Part shown: piece after piece, positions 33,757-42,397 of the stretch
Position numbering within the stretch: the stretch's first letter is position 1
Layout: each line of letters begins with the position of its first letter
Origin: Microvirga sp. TS319
GTDB taxonomy: Bacteria; Pseudomonadota; Alphaproteobacteria; Rhizobiales; Beijerinckiaceae
DNA: 64,000 nucleotides
Assembly: GCF_041276405.1 (NCBI RefSeq)
Contig: NZ_JBGGGT010000002.1
Location: 2,393,001-2,457,000, forward strand
Direction: 5' to 3'
Position numbers and translations under genes: made by a program
Notes under the pieces: model-generated
Database searches by the model: none
Told to the model about the DNA's origin: nothing
What the model saw: the letters and a program-made list of their open reading frames with translations, nothing else

Positions 33757-34195
33757 AGCATCGGACGCAGAAGCGGGCGCCGGTTTTGCGTGAAAAGATG
33801 CTCAAGTCCGTCGACTGACAGTATCGGATACGGGTTCGATTTCACGCCTGATGCCGTAACCATTCATCGTTATGGCCGGGCTCGTCCCGGCCAGCCACGT
33901 CTTGGGAACTACTGCGCCCCTAGAGCATCGTGCGAAGAAGTGGGAACCGGTTCTTCGCGAAAAACGATGCTTCACCAAAGAGAAAGAGCAAGCATTCTGA
34001 TCCCGTCAGAATGCAATTTGCTCTAGAGCCTTTTCCATGAACTTCGGTTCACGGAAAAGGCGTTTGTTGTTTGAGAAAGACGCCTTTTCTTCGCAAAACC
34101 GGCATCCACTTTTGCGGAAAAGGCTCTAGAGCATCGTGCGAAAAACCGGGTCCACTTTTCGCTCGCGCGGCCCGGCGGGTCCGCACGATGCGCTA
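33754..34195. repeat. repeat-only intergenic region: R1 variants, GCCGGG hairpin, R3
   Basis: In order: R1/R2 hybrid TAGAGCATCGGACGC...AAAAGATGCTC (33754-33803); ATGGCCGGG-CTCGT-CCCGGCC hairpin with CCACGTCTT tail (33872-33903); R1 TAGAGCATCGTGCGAAGAAG...AAAACGATGCTT (33921-33972); R3, 103 bases (34025-34127); R1 with an internal GCGGCCC..GGGTCCGC hairpin (34128-34195) that runs into the TfoX-like gene's stop. No coding sequence is supported. Confidence 0.85.
34025..34127. repeat. R3 repeat, copy 1 (103 bases)
   Basis: It begins AGAGCCTTTTCC and ends GGAAAAGGCTCT (perfect terminal inverted repeat). Inside are CCATGAACTTCGGTTCACGG, GTTTGTTGTTTGAGAAAGAC and CTTCGCAAAACCGGCATCC. Copy 2 at 47,499-47,601 differs by one base (GTTTG here, ATTTG there). 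Confidence 0.95.
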
Positions 34196-34585
34196 AAGCG
34201 CGCGTTCCGGGCTCTTTCTCGATTTCCCGGCACGCGAAGACGGCTTTTTCGCCTTCTTCGCAGCCGCCGCTTTCGTCCGCAGGGCCGCTTCGAACGCCAT
34301 GCGGGCCAGGCGGGCTGCCTCGTCGGGGTCGTCCAGGGCCGATTCCGGCATGAGCCAGTAGCTCATGACTCCCGTCCGGCCGTCCTTCATCCGGTAGCTG
34401 AAAGCCCGCGAGCCGAGGTCGCGGAAGAAGCCGAGGCTCTCGTCGTCGACCTTCAGGTAGAGTTCGCCGCCGCTCTCGAGGGCGAACATCACCCCTTCGC
34501 GATAGATCCCCTGCCCGCCGAACATGCGGCGGATACCGACCGGGCCGAACGCCTGAAACGTCTCGCGGACGGCCTCGGCATCCAT
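34193..34585 (-). CDS. TfoX N-terminal-domain protein
   Basis: A 130-residue protein (MDAEAVRETFQAFGPVGIRR, MFGGQGIYREGVMFAL, GELYLKVDDESLGFF) matching the TfoX/Sxy N-terminal domain, without the C-terminal domain of true competence regulators. The last 30 residues are Lys/Ala/Ser-rich and disordered. It lies 5 bases after sufA and may be co-transcribed. The stop TAG is the end of an R1 element. A role in competence is unproven; many single-domain members are of unknown function. Confidence 0.83.
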   Translation of the reverse strand: MDAEAVRETFQAFGPVGIRRMFGGQGIYREGVMFALESGGELYLKVDDESLGFFRDLGSRAFSYRMKDGRTGVMSYWLMPESALDDPDEAARLARMAFEAALRTKAAAAKKAKKPSSRAGKSRKSPERAL

Positions 34586-34590
34586 CGGGT

Positions 34591-34971
34591 TCAGCTCGCG
34601 CTATGGAGCGCGGGCGGCGTCGCCGGCGTGATCGCGACGGATTCGCCGCAGCCGCAGGCCGAGGTCTGGTTGGGATTGTTGAACACGAACTGGGACGACA
34701 TCCTGGTCGTCTGGAAATCCATCTCCGTGCCGAGCAGGAACAGCACCGCTTTCGGGTCGATCAGCACGGTCACGCCCTTGTCCTCGACCACTTCGTCGAG
34801 CGGGTTGACGCTTTCCGCATATTCCATGGTGTAGGACATGCCGGCGCAGCCGCCGTTCTTCACGCCCACGCGGACGCCCACGATGGGCCGGTCCGCCTTG
34901 CCGATGATGTCCTTGACGCGGTTTGCCGCCGCGTCCGTCAAGGTGACGACCTTGAAACCGGGTAGAGCCAT
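34591..34971 (-). CDS. sufA: A-type Fe-S carrier protein (SufA/IscA)
   Basis: A 126-residue carrier that passes Fe-S clusters to target proteins. The three ligand cysteines are present: VKNGGCAGMSYTMEY and SACGCGES near the C-terminus. An extra Pro/Ala tail follows (VAITPATPPALHSAS). The start MALPGFKVVTLTDAAANRVK at ATG 34971 fits homologues. It normally ends the rhizobial suf operon, but here it lies 3.5 kb away from it, beyond an antiporter and a monooxygenase. Confidence 0.93.
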   Translation of the reverse strand: MALPGFKVVTLTDAAANRVKDIIGKADRPIVGVRVGVKNGGCAGMSYTMEYAESVNPLDEVVEDKGVTVLIDPKAVLFLLGTEMDFQTTRMSSQFVFNNPNQTSACGCGESVAITPATPPALHSAS

Positions 34972-35109
34972 AAGCCTTCTCTCCTGGCAGCCGGGTTCAA
35001 GGCCCGGGCAGAACGAGTACGATGGTCCATAGATAAGAGATCCAGGGGCAAACGTCGAGATCAACAGGGTTGTGATCGGCGGCCACGTGCCTCATACGGG
35101 GTATGCTTT

Positions 35110-35173
35110 TTCCCAAGACTTTTCCCCAAGACCTCTCCCAAGACCCTCTCCCAAGACCTTTCCCAAGACAAAT
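35110..35173. repeat. 13-base imperfect tandem repeats in the leader of the antiporter gene
   Basis: Five units of the form TCCCAAGACCTYT follow one another at 12-13 base spacing (cores CCCAAGAC near 35112, 35125, 35138, 35151 and 35162), ending 18 bases before the start codon, just ahead of the ribosome site GAGGAG. Confidence 0.85.
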
Positions 35174-35191
35174 CCCATCAGAGGAGAACCG

Positions 35192-37069
35192 ATGCCGCAT
35201 CACATGCCGCTGATATCCACGATCGTCGTCGGCCTCGTCCTGGCCTTCGTTCTCGGCGCCATCGCGCAGCGGCTTCGCATCTCTCCCCTCGTCGGCTATC
35301 TCCTGGCCGGCGTTTTCGTCGGGCCCTTCACGCCCGGCTACGTGGCCGACCAGACGCTCTCCAACCAGCTCGCCGAGATCGGCGTGATCCTGCTCATGTT
35401 CGGCGTCGGCCTGCATTTTTCCCTGAAGGACCTCCTGTCCGTCCGCGCCATCGCGGTTCCGGGCGCCATCGTCCAGATCGCCAGCGCCACGCTGCTCGGG
35501 ATGGGGCTCGCCTGGCTGATGGGCTGGAGCCTCGAAGGCGGCCTCGTCTTCGGCCTTGCCCTGTCGGTGGCCAGTACGGTCGTGCTGCTGCGGGCCCTGC
35601 AGGAGCGCCGCCTCGTGGAAACCGAGCGTGGCCATATCGCGGTCGGCTGGCTGATCGTCGAGGATCTCGCCATGGTGCTGACCCTGGTGCTGCTCCCGGC
35701 CTTCGCCAAGGCGACGGCGGGTTCCGGCGCGGATCTCGAGTCGATCGCCATCTCGCTCGGCCTCACCCTCGGCAAGGTCCTGGCCTTCATGGCGGTCATG
35801 CTGGTCGTGGGCCGGCGCGTCATTCCGTGGATCCTGCATTACGTGGCGCATACGGGCTCCCGGGAGCTGTTCCGCCTGTCGGTCCTCGCCATCGCCCTGG
35901 GCACGGCCTTCGGGGCGGCCGAGCTGTTCGGAGTGTCCTTCGCCCTCGGCGCCTTCTTCGCCGGCATGGTCCTGAGCGAATCGGAGCTGAGCCATCGCGC
36001 CGCCTCCGAAACGCTGCCGCTGCGCGACGCCTTCGCGGTGCTGTTCTTCGTCTCGGTCGGAATGCTGTTCGACCCGATGATCCTGATCCATAATTTCGGG
36101 CCGGTGCTCGCCACGTTCCTGATCATCGTGGTCGGCAAGTCGCTGGCCGCCTACGGCATCGTCCGCCTGTTCCGGCATCCCGACACAACGGCGATCACCA
36201 TCGCGGCGAGCCTTGCCCAGATCGGCGAGTTCTCGTTCATCCTCGCCGGCCTCGGCGTGGAACTCCGATTGCTGCCGAGCGAGGGACGCGATCTCATCCT
36301 GGCCGGCGCGATCCTCTCGATTCTGGTGAATCCGTTCCTGTTCACGCTGCTGGACCGCTGGTTCGCCCGACGGGAGGCCGCGAGACCCGAGAAGGCGACC
36401 GAGGCCGAAGCCGCATCGGCTCCGGTCGAGGCACCCGTTGCAACGCGAGAGCCGCTTCCGAAAACGGCCCTGGCGGATCATGTGGTCCTCGTCGGCCACG
36501 GCCGGGTCGGCAAGTTCATCAGCGGCAAGCTCGCCGCGACCGGAACGCCGTTCCTGATCGTCGAGACCGACAAGACCCAGCTGACGAGCCTGCCGCAGGA
36601 GGGTGTCGAAACCCTGATCGGCAATGCGGCCGATCCGGAGGTCGCCGTCGCCGCGAATGTCGGGGAAGCCCGCTGCCTTCTGGTCGCCATTCCGGATGCG
36701 TTCGAGAGCGGACAGGTCGTCGAGCAGGCCCGCAGGCTCAACCCGGACCTGCCGATCGTGGTGCGCGTCCATTCCGCCGCCCAGGAAGATCACGTCATGA
36801 AATACGGCGCGACCCGGGTGGTGATGGGAGAGCAGGAAATCGCCCGGGCCATGATCTCGGCGGTTCCCGATGCGCCGCGAGCCCCGATCCTCGCGTCCGT
36901 CGAGGACGCCGACACGATCGAGAGCGTGACGGATGGGGCTGCGCAGGAGCAGGCCGGCGAGACTACCCTACCGCACGTGCTCCGGCCGGAAGCCGATGCC
37001 GATGAGGCGGGCGGGAAGACGCCGGAGCCACGGCACGCCGGCCAGCACGCGGAGGAGCCAGGGCGCTGA
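35192..37069 (+). CDS. ybaL: YbaL/Kef-type monovalent cation:proton antiporter with TrkA-N domain
   Basis: A 625-residue inner-membrane protein. The first 390 residues form 12-13 helices of the CPA2 family (PLVGYLLAGVFVGPFTPGYV, GVILLMFGVGLHFSLKDLLS, AVGWLIVEDLAMVLTLVLLP, ASLAQIGEFSFILAGLG). A cytosolic linker leads to an NAD-binding RCK/TrkA-N domain (ADHVVLVGHGRVGKFISGKL). ATG 35192 is chosen for GAGGAG and homologue fit. The last 34 residues are encoded opposite the 3' end of the convergent monooxygenase gene and look like an added tail. Confidence 0.92.
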   Translation: MPHHMPLISTIVVGLVLAFVLGAIAQRLRISPLVGYLLAGVFVGPFTPGYVADQTLSNQLAEIGVILLMFGVGLHFSLKDLLSVRAIAVPGAIVQIASATLLGMGLAWLMGWSLEGGLVFGLALSVASTVVLLRALQERRLVETERGHIAVGWLIVEDLAMVLTLVLLPAFAKATAGSGADLESIAISLGLTLGKVLAFMAVMLVVGRRVIPWILHYVAHTGSRELFRLSVLAIALGTAFGAAELFGVSFALGAFFAGMVLSESELSHRAASETLPLRDAFAVLFFVSVGMLFDPMILIHNFGPVLATFLIIVVGKSLAAYGIVRLFRHPDTTAITIAASLAQIGEFSFILAGLGVELRLLPSEGRDLILAGAILSILVNPFLFTLLDRWFARREAARPEKATEAEAASAPVEAPVATREPLPKTALADHVVLVGHGRVGKFISGKLAATGTPFLIVETDKTQLTSLPQEGVETLIGNAADPEVAVAANVGEARCLLVAIPDAFESGQVVEQARRLNPDLPIVVRVHSAAQEDHVMKYGATRVVMGEQEIARAMISAVPDAPRAPILASVEDADTIESVTDGAAQEQAGETTLPHVLRPEADADEAGGKTPEPRHAGQHAEEPGR

Positions 37070-38188
37070 CACCGGGCCCGTGGTCTTGAGAACGGGATCG
37101 ATCAGCCGCTTCTGGATGAGCACCTGCAGCCCTTGCGTCAGCCGCGTCGGAAGCTCCCGCCTCTTCTGAACGAGGGCGAGCGTCTCCGGCGCGGGGGTGC
37201 CTTTCTTGAGGGAGGGCCCGAGGAGGTTCGCCGTCGCGACCGCGTCCTGGATGGCGAGATTGATGCCGACGCCTCCGATCGGCGACATGGCGTGCGCCGC
37301 ATCGCCGATGCAGAGAAGACCCGGCCTGGACCATTGCGTCAGCCGGTCGACCGTGACGGTCAGGAGCCGGATGTCGTCCCAGCCTCGGATCTCCTCGGTC
37401 CGCGCCCCCAGGAACGGAGCGAGGCTTGCCAGATTGCGCCGGAAAGCGTCGATGCCGTCCTGTCTGACGGTTTCGAATGTCCCCTTGGGGATGAGATAGG
37501 CGCATTGCCAATAATCGCCGCGGTCGAGCATCACCAGCATCCGCCCCGCCTCGATATGTCCGAGCAGATTGGTGGGATCACTGGGGAGCTTGGAGACCCG
37601 CAACCACAGCACGTCCATGGGGGCCCCGATATCGATCACCGGAAGGCCCGCCTTTTGCCGCATGACGGAGTGCCGCCCGTCCGCCGCGACGACCAGATCG
37701 CAGGTCACGTCGAGGGGACCATCCGGCGTCATGGCGCGAACGCCGGAGATACGCCCTCCCTCCTCGATCAGGTCCACGGCCTCGGTCCGCATGCGCAGGT
37801 GAAAACCCGGATAGGACCGGGCATGCCCGACCAGGAAATCGAGGAAGTCCCATTGCGGCATGAAGACCAGAAACTTGCAGTGGGTCGGCAGATGCGAGAA
37901 GTCGCCGAGCTTCAGCAAAGTGTCGCCGATCCTCAGGTTGGCGCTCTGCACCTCCTGATGCGGCCTGGTCAGGAACTCCTCGAGAAGGCCGAGCTCGCCC
38001 ATGATCTCGAGCGTCGAGGGATGAATGGTGTCGCCGCGAAAGTCCCGCAGGAAATCGGCGTGCTTTTCGAGGACGAGGACATCCGTTCCCTGCCGGGCGA
38101 GCAGATAGCCCAGCATGATGCCGGCCGGTCCGCCGCCGACGATGCAGCAGCGGGCCTGAAGCGTTTCAGGGACCCGGGGCGTGTCCAT
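36968..38188 (-). CDS. FAD-dependent monooxygenase (UbiH/PHBH type)
   Basis: A 406-residue flavoprotein. Dinucleotide-binding motif CCIVGGGPAGIMLGYLLARQ at the N-terminus, the DG motif LVVAADGRHSVMRQKAG (near 175) and the GD motif LLCIGDAAHAMSPIGGVGIN (near 305) define the class A aromatic hydroxylase family. The substrate is unknown. ATG 38188 has GGGAGGAGG upstream. It converges with and overlaps the antiporter gene by 102 bases. Confidence 0.9.
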   Translation of the reverse strand: MDTPRVPETLQARCCIVGGGPAGIMLGYLLARQGTDVLVLEKHADFLRDFRGDTIHPSTLEIMGELGLLEEFLTRPHQEVQSANLRIGDTLLKLGDFSHLPTHCKFLVFMPQWDFLDFLVGHARSYPGFHLRMRTEAVDLIEEGGRISGVRAMTPDGPLDVTCDLVVAADGRHSVMRQKAGLPVIDIGAPMDVLWLRVSKLPSDPTNLLGHIEAGRMLVMLDRGDYWQCAYLIPKGTFETVRQDGIDAFRRNLASLAPFLGARTEEIRGWDDIRLLTVTVDRLTQWSRPGLLCIGDAAHAMSPIGGVGINLAIQDAVATANLLGPSLKKGTPAPETLALVQKRRELPTRLTQGLQVLIQKRLIDPVLKTTGPVSAPWLLRVLAGVPWLRRLPARLIGIGFRPEHVR

Positions 38189-38456
38189 AGTCGGCCTCCT
38201 CCCGGCAGGATGAGGCTGTAAGTTTAGCACATTTCCGACGGCAATGCGCAACGCGGGATGCACCGTCCCGTTCCGGTGCGCCCTGTATCGTCATCCCCGC
38301 GAAGGCGGAGAACCATGACCACGACGCGTCGAGGTGCAGTGCAACGGCACCTGCCCGCTTCCTTCTGCCCCGTCAGCGGCTCGGGATCCCGGGCTGTCGC
38401 CACGCTTGCCCCGGGATGACGGGACGATGCGGGAGGATTCGCGGAACCGGTGTCGG
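38189..38456. other. gap between the DUF59 gene and the monooxygenase gene, no gene
   Basis: The stretch contains a diverged host-type repeat (TCATCCCCGCGAAGGCGGAGAACC and CCCCGGGATGACGGG) common between rhizobial genes. No terminator with a clear T-tract is visible, so read-through from the suf genes into the monooxygenase gene is possible. Confidence 0.45.
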
Positions 38457-38840
38457 TTACCACATGTCGAGGGCGACGCGCGCCTCGTCGGACATGCGGC
38501 TCTGGTCCCACGGGGGATCGAACACGATGGTGGCCCTGACGCTCTGCACGCCCGGCACGGAGGCCACGGCGTTCTCGACCCAGCCCGGCATCTCGCCGGC
38601 GACCGGGCAGCCCGGAGCCGTAAGGGTCATGTCGATGGCGACGTTCCGGTCGTCGTCGATATCGACGCGGTAGATCAGGCCGAGCTCGTAGATGTCCGCC
38701 GGGATTTCCGGATCGTAGACGGTCTTGAGCGCGGCGATGATCTCGTCCGTCATGCGGTCGAGCTCTTCCGGGGGGATCCCTGCGCCGGGCGACACCTGCG
38801 GCGTATTGGGCCCGTCCTGGATGGGGGTCTGATCGTTCAC
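38457..38840 (-). CDS. sufT: SUF-associated DUF59 (MIP18/PaaD-like) Fe-S assembly protein
   Basis: A 127-residue protein. After a Pro-rich N-terminus come DEIIAALKTVYDPEIPADIY, ELGLIYRVDIDDDRNVAIDM and the conserved Cys motif TLTAPGCPVAGEMP, the DUF59 pattern of Fe-S cluster maturation factors. It lies 11 bases after sufS, so it is part of the suf operon. The name sufT is used for related proteins; here it denotes family, not proven function. Confidence 0.88.
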   Translation of the reverse strand: MNDQTPIQDGPNTPQVSPGAGIPPEELDRMTDEIIAALKTVYDPEIPADIYELGLIYRVDIDDDRNVAIDMTLTAPGCPVAGEMPGWVENAVASVPGVQSVRATIVFDPPWDQSRMSDEARVALDMW

Positions 38841-38851
38841 AGGTCTATCCT

Positions 38852-40087
38852 TCAGGCAAACAGGGTTTCGGCCTTCTGCAAGGCGTCCACCAGTTTATCG
38901 ACTTCTTCCATGGTGTTGTAGAGGCCGAATGATGCACGGCAGGTGGAGGTGGAGCCGAATCGGGTCAAGAGCGGCATGGCGCAATGGGTGCCCGCGCGGA
39001 CGGCCACGCCCTGCCGGTCGATGATCGTCGCGACGTCATGGGCATGGGCGTTCTTCATCTCGAAGGCGATGATCGGGCCCTTGCCCTTGGCCTGGCCGAT
39101 GATGCGAATGGAGTTCATGGCGCGCAGGCGCTCGTCGGCATAGGCCGCGAGAGCCTCCTCATGGGCGCGGATGTTCTCGCGCCCGAGCTCCATCATGAAG
39201 CGGAGCGCGGCGTCCAGGCCGATGGCCTCGAGGATCGCCGGCGTTCCCGCCTCGAAGCGATGCGGCGGATCGTTGTAGGTGATCGCGTCCTCGCGCACCT
39301 CGCGGATCATCTCGCCGCCACCCTGGTAGGGCGGCATCTTCTCGAGGAACGCGCGCTTGCCGTAGAGAACGCCGATGCCCGTCGGACCATAGACCTTGTG
39401 GCCGGTGAACACGTAGAAATCGGCATCCAGGTCGCGCACGTCCACATCGAGATGCACGGCGCCCTGAGCCCCGTCCACAAGGACCGGAACCCCATGACCA
39501 TGGGCGATGCGGATGATCTCCTTCATGGGCGTCGCGGTGCCGAGCACGTTGGACATGTGCGTGATGGCGACGATCTTCGTGCGGGGAGAGAAGAGCTTCT
39601 CGAATTCCTCGACCAGGAAGTTGCCCTCGTCGTCCACCGGAGCCCACTTGATGACGGCTCCCTTGCGCTCGCGCAGGAAGTGCCAGGGCACGATGTTGGA
39701 ATGATGCTCCATGATGGAGAGGATGATCTCGTCCCCCTCCCCGATATTCATGCGGCCGAAGGAATCCGCCACGAGGTTGTAGGCTTCCGTGGCGGATTTC
39801 GTGAAGACGATCTCGTCGACCGAATCCGCATTGACGAACGCGCGCACCGTCTCGCGCGCCCGCTCGAAGCCCTCGGTCGCCACGTTGGCCATGTAATGCA
39901 GGCCGCGATGGACATTGGAGTACCCCGTCTCCATGGCGTTCACCATGGCGTCGATCACGACCTTCGGCTTCTGCGCCGAGGCGGCATTGTCGAGATAGAC
40001 GAGCGGTTTGCCGTAGACCTGCTGCGACAGGATCGGGAACTGCGCCCGGATCGTTTCGACGTCGTAGGGCTTGATTTGCATGTTCAT
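38852..40087 (-). CDS. sufS: cysteine desulfurase SufS
   Basis: A 411-residue PLP enzyme (group II) that supplies sulfur from cysteine. VYLDNAASAQKPKVVIDAM starts the domain, MEHHSNIVPW follows, the PLP Lys is in FYVFTGHKVYGPTGIGVLYG, and the catalytic Cys in STCRASFGLYN with AGTHCAMPLL nearby. ATG 40087 (MNMQIKPYDVETIRAQFPIL) fits homologues. Its usual partner SufE is not seen in the window. Confidence 0.96.
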   Translation of the reverse strand: MNMQIKPYDVETIRAQFPILSQQVYGKPLVYLDNAASAQKPKVVIDAMVNAMETGYSNVHRGLHYMANVATEGFERARETVRAFVNADSVDEIVFTKSATEAYNLVADSFGRMNIGEGDEIILSIMEHHSNIVPWHFLRERKGAVIKWAPVDDEGNFLVEEFEKLFSPRTKIVAITHMSNVLGTATPMKEIIRIAHGHGVPVLVDGAQGAVHLDVDVRDLDADFYVFTGHKVYGPTGIGVLYGKRAFLEKMPPYQGGGEMIREVREDAITYNDPPHRFEAGTPAILEAIGLDAALRFMMELGRENIRAHEEALAAYADERLRAMNSIRIIGQAKGKGPIIAFEMKNAHAHDVATIIDRQGVAVRAGTHCAMPLLTRFGSTSTCRASFGLYNTMEEVDKLVDALQKAETLFA

Positions 40088-40106
40088 CGCCTGAACCGTT
40101 TCTCTG

Positions 40107-40198
40107 CCGTCATGGCCGGGCCCTGACCCGGCCATCCACGTCTTTCCTCGTCATCGAAGAGCGAATGCCCGGCACGGGGCCGGGCATGACGAGGAGGT
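40107..40198. repeat. two GCCCGGC-type hairpins between sufD and sufS
   Basis: TCATGGCCGGGCCCTGACCC and its partner GGGTCAGGGCCCGGCC-like arm followed by CATCCACGTCTTTCC, then ATGCCCGGC-ACGG-GGCCGGGCAT GACGAGG (40167-40192). Such structures can protect upstream mRNA from 3' exonucleases or attenuate transcription within the operon. Confidence 0.75.
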
Positions 40199-40199
40199 T

Positions 40200-41513
40200 T
40201 TACGAACGGGCCTTCAGCCAGCCCTCGACCGTGCCGACCAGGGCCTCGCGCGCGCTCTCGTTCTCCACGAACTCGATGGCTTCGCCCAGGAAGGCCTGGA
40301 CGAGAAGGCTCTCGGCATCCTTGCGCGGCAGGCCGCGGGCCATGAGGTAGAACAGGAGATCCTCGTCGAGCTGGCCGCAGGTGGCGCCGTGAGCGCACTG
40401 CACGTCGTCGGCGAAGATTTCGAGCTCCGGCTTGTTGTTCATGGAGCCGCCCTCGGCGAGGAGGAGCGCCGCCGACATCATGCGGCCGTCGGTCTTCTGG
40501 GCGTGATGCGGAACGATGATCTTGCCCTGGAAGACGCCCGTGGCCTCGTTGTCGATCACGGTCTTGAACAGCTCGCGGCTCTCGCAATGGAGCGCATTGT
40601 GCTCGACCACCAGGGTGGAATCGCCGTGCTGCGAACCTTTCAGCATCGAGGCGCCGTTGACGCGCAGATGCGTGTTCTCGCCGTCGAGAATGGCGTAGAC
40701 CTGATGGCGCGACGTGGCGGCGCCGACCACCACGTTGATGCTGTTGAACATCGCCTCGGCGCCGACCTTCGCGGCAAGCGTCGACAGGGCGAGCGTCTTG
40801 TCGCCCTCGGCGTTGAGGCGAACGTGCTGCACGTTCGACCGGTCGCCCGCGATCATCTCCACCACGTCGTTCGGCTGATGGTTCACGCCGTCGGTGCTCT
40901 CGTGGGTTTCGAGGAGCGTGACGGACGCGTCGTCCTCCACCACCACGAGCACGCGCGTGGCGGTGGCGACCGCGGAACCGGCAGCCGTCACGAAGCGCAG
41001 ATGAACCGGCGTCTCGACCGAGCCGGCAACGCGGACCATCACCCCATCCGCCATGAACGAGGTGTTGAGCTGATAGACCGGGTTGTCGCTCGCCCACGGA
41101 ACCGGGCTGAGCTTCGCCAGCCATTCGTGGCCGTTGGCAAGAGCCTCGCGCAGGGGCACGATCTCGATGCCTTCGGGCAGCGCGTGGAAGTCGACGGCCT
41201 CACGCACGAAATGCCCGTTCACGAACGGCACTTCGAGCGCGCTCACGCCGGTAAACGCCTTCGCGTCCCGCAGCGCCGCCGTGGCCTCTTCCGCCGAGGG
41301 CACGGCCGCGAAAGGCGCGACCTCGCGCAGGAGCGCGCGCAGATCCGTGTACTTGAACTCCTCGACCCGGCGGTGCGGAAGCCCGCGCGACGAGAATTGC
41401 TCGAAGGCCTGGGCGCGCGACTCCGCGTCGCCCGGAAGCGTCGTCCTGACGCTCTCGAAGGCCTGCACCAGCGCGGTTTCCGCCGGCGTCTTCATGAGGG
41501 TCACGTCGGCCAT
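40200..41513 (-). CDS. sufD: Fe-S cluster scaffold complex subunit SufD
   Basis: A 437-residue beta-helix protein of the SufBC2D scaffold. The N-terminal helical part (LPHRRVEEFKYTDLRALLRE) matches the SufD start region. The core has VQHVRLNAEGDKTLALSTLA, SRHQVYAILDGENTHLRVNG, VVEHNALHCESRELFKTVID and the C-terminal CAHGATCGQLDEDLLFYLMA, with conserved His and Cys. The start ATG 41513 is two bases after the sufC stop. Confidence 0.95.
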   Translation of the reverse strand: MADVTLMKTPAETALVQAFESVRTTLPGDAESRAQAFEQFSSRGLPHRRVEEFKYTDLRALLREVAPFAAVPSAEEATAALRDAKAFTGVSALEVPFVNGHFVREAVDFHALPEGIEIVPLREALANGHEWLAKLSPVPWASDNPVYQLNTSFMADGVMVRVAGSVETPVHLRFVTAAGSAVATATRVLVVVEDDASVTLLETHESTDGVNHQPNDVVEMIAGDRSNVQHVRLNAEGDKTLALSTLAAKVGAEAMFNSINVVVGAATSRHQVYAILDGENTHLRVNGASMLKGSQHGDSTLVVEHNALHCESRELFKTVIDNEATGVFQGKIIVPHHAQKTDGRMMSAALLLAEGGSMNNKPELEIFADDVQCAHGATCGQLDEDLLFYLMARGLPRKDAESLLVQAFLGEAIEFVENESAREALVGTVEGWLKARS

Positions 41514-41515
41514 GG

Positions 41516-42268
41516 TCACGCGGCCTCGCTTTCCCGGTAATCGGCGTAGCCGTTGGCCTCGAGCTCGAGCGCGAGCTCCTTGCCGCCGGTGCGCACGATG
41601 CGTCCGCCATGCATGACGTGGACGGTGTCGGGCACGATGTGATTCAGGAGGCGCTGATAGTGCGTGATGACCAGGAACGCGCGATCCGGCGAGCGGAGCG
41701 AGTTCACGCCCTCGGACACGATGCGCAGCGCGTCGATGTCGAGGCCGGAATCGGTCTCGTCCAGAATGCAGAAGGCCGGCTGGAGCAGCGCCATCTGCAG
41801 GATCTCCATGCGCTTCTTCTCACCGCCCGAGAAGCCGACATTGAGGGCGCGCTTGAGCATGTCCTTGGGCATCTCGAGCTTTGCCGCCGCGGCGTTCACC
41901 TGCTTGATGAAGTCGGGCGTCGTCAGCTCGTCCTGCCCGCGCGCCTTGCGCTGGGCGTTGAGGGCGGCCTTCAGGAAGGTCATCGTGCCGACGCCGGGGA
42001 TCTCCAGCGGGTACTGGAACGCCAGGAAGACACCGGCCGCCGCGCGCTGGTCCGGCTCCATTTCGAGCAGGTTCTGGCCGTCGAGCAGGATCTCGCCGTC
42101 GAGGATCTCGTAGTCCTCCTTGCCGGCGACCACGTAGGACAGGGTCGACTTGCCCGAGCCGTTCGGGCCCATGATGGCGGCGACCTCGCCCTTGTTCACG
42201 GTGAGGTTGAGGCCGTTGAGAATGCGCTTGTCCTCGATCTGGACAACAAGATTCTTGATTTCGAGCAT
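41516..42268 (-). CDS. sufC: Fe-S assembly ATPase SufC
   Basis: A 250-residue ABC-type ATPase that drives the SufBCD scaffold. Walker [19 protein letters not shown], signature [20 protein letters not shown], Walker [19 protein letters not shown]-loop [13 protein letters not shown] 42268 ([20 protein letters not shown]) fits the family; the longer frame reads through a repeat. Confidence 0.97.
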   Translation of the reverse strand: MLEIKNLVVQIEDKRILNGLNLTVNKGEVAAIMGPNGSGKSTLSYVVAGKEDYEILDGEILLDGQNLLEMEPDQRAAAGVFLAFQYPLEIPGVGTMTFLKAALNAQRKARGQDELTTPDFIKQVNAAAAKLEMPKDMLKRALNVGFSGGEKKRMEILQMALLQPAFCILDETDSGLDIDALRIVSEGVNSLRSPDRAFLVITHYQRLLNHIVPDTVHVMHGGRIVRTGGKELALELEANGYADYRESEAA

Positions 42269-42397
42269 CTGAGTATTCCGTTGTTGAGGCGTGGATGGCC
42301 GGATCGAATCCGGCCCATGACGGGCCTGAGGCGACGGGCCTGAGGCGTCTCGCGTCATGCCCGGGCCTGTCCCGGGCCCCCACGTCCGATTGCCGAA
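42269..42397. repeat. GCCCGGG-type hairpins between sufB and sufC
   Basis: GGATGGCCGGATCGAATCCG-GCCCATG (42291-42317) and CATGCCCGGG-CCTGT-CCCGGGCCCCCACGTCC (42357-42387) form stem-loops of the same family as those at 33,872, 40,107, 47,457 and 55,611. No gene lies here. Confidence 0.7.
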
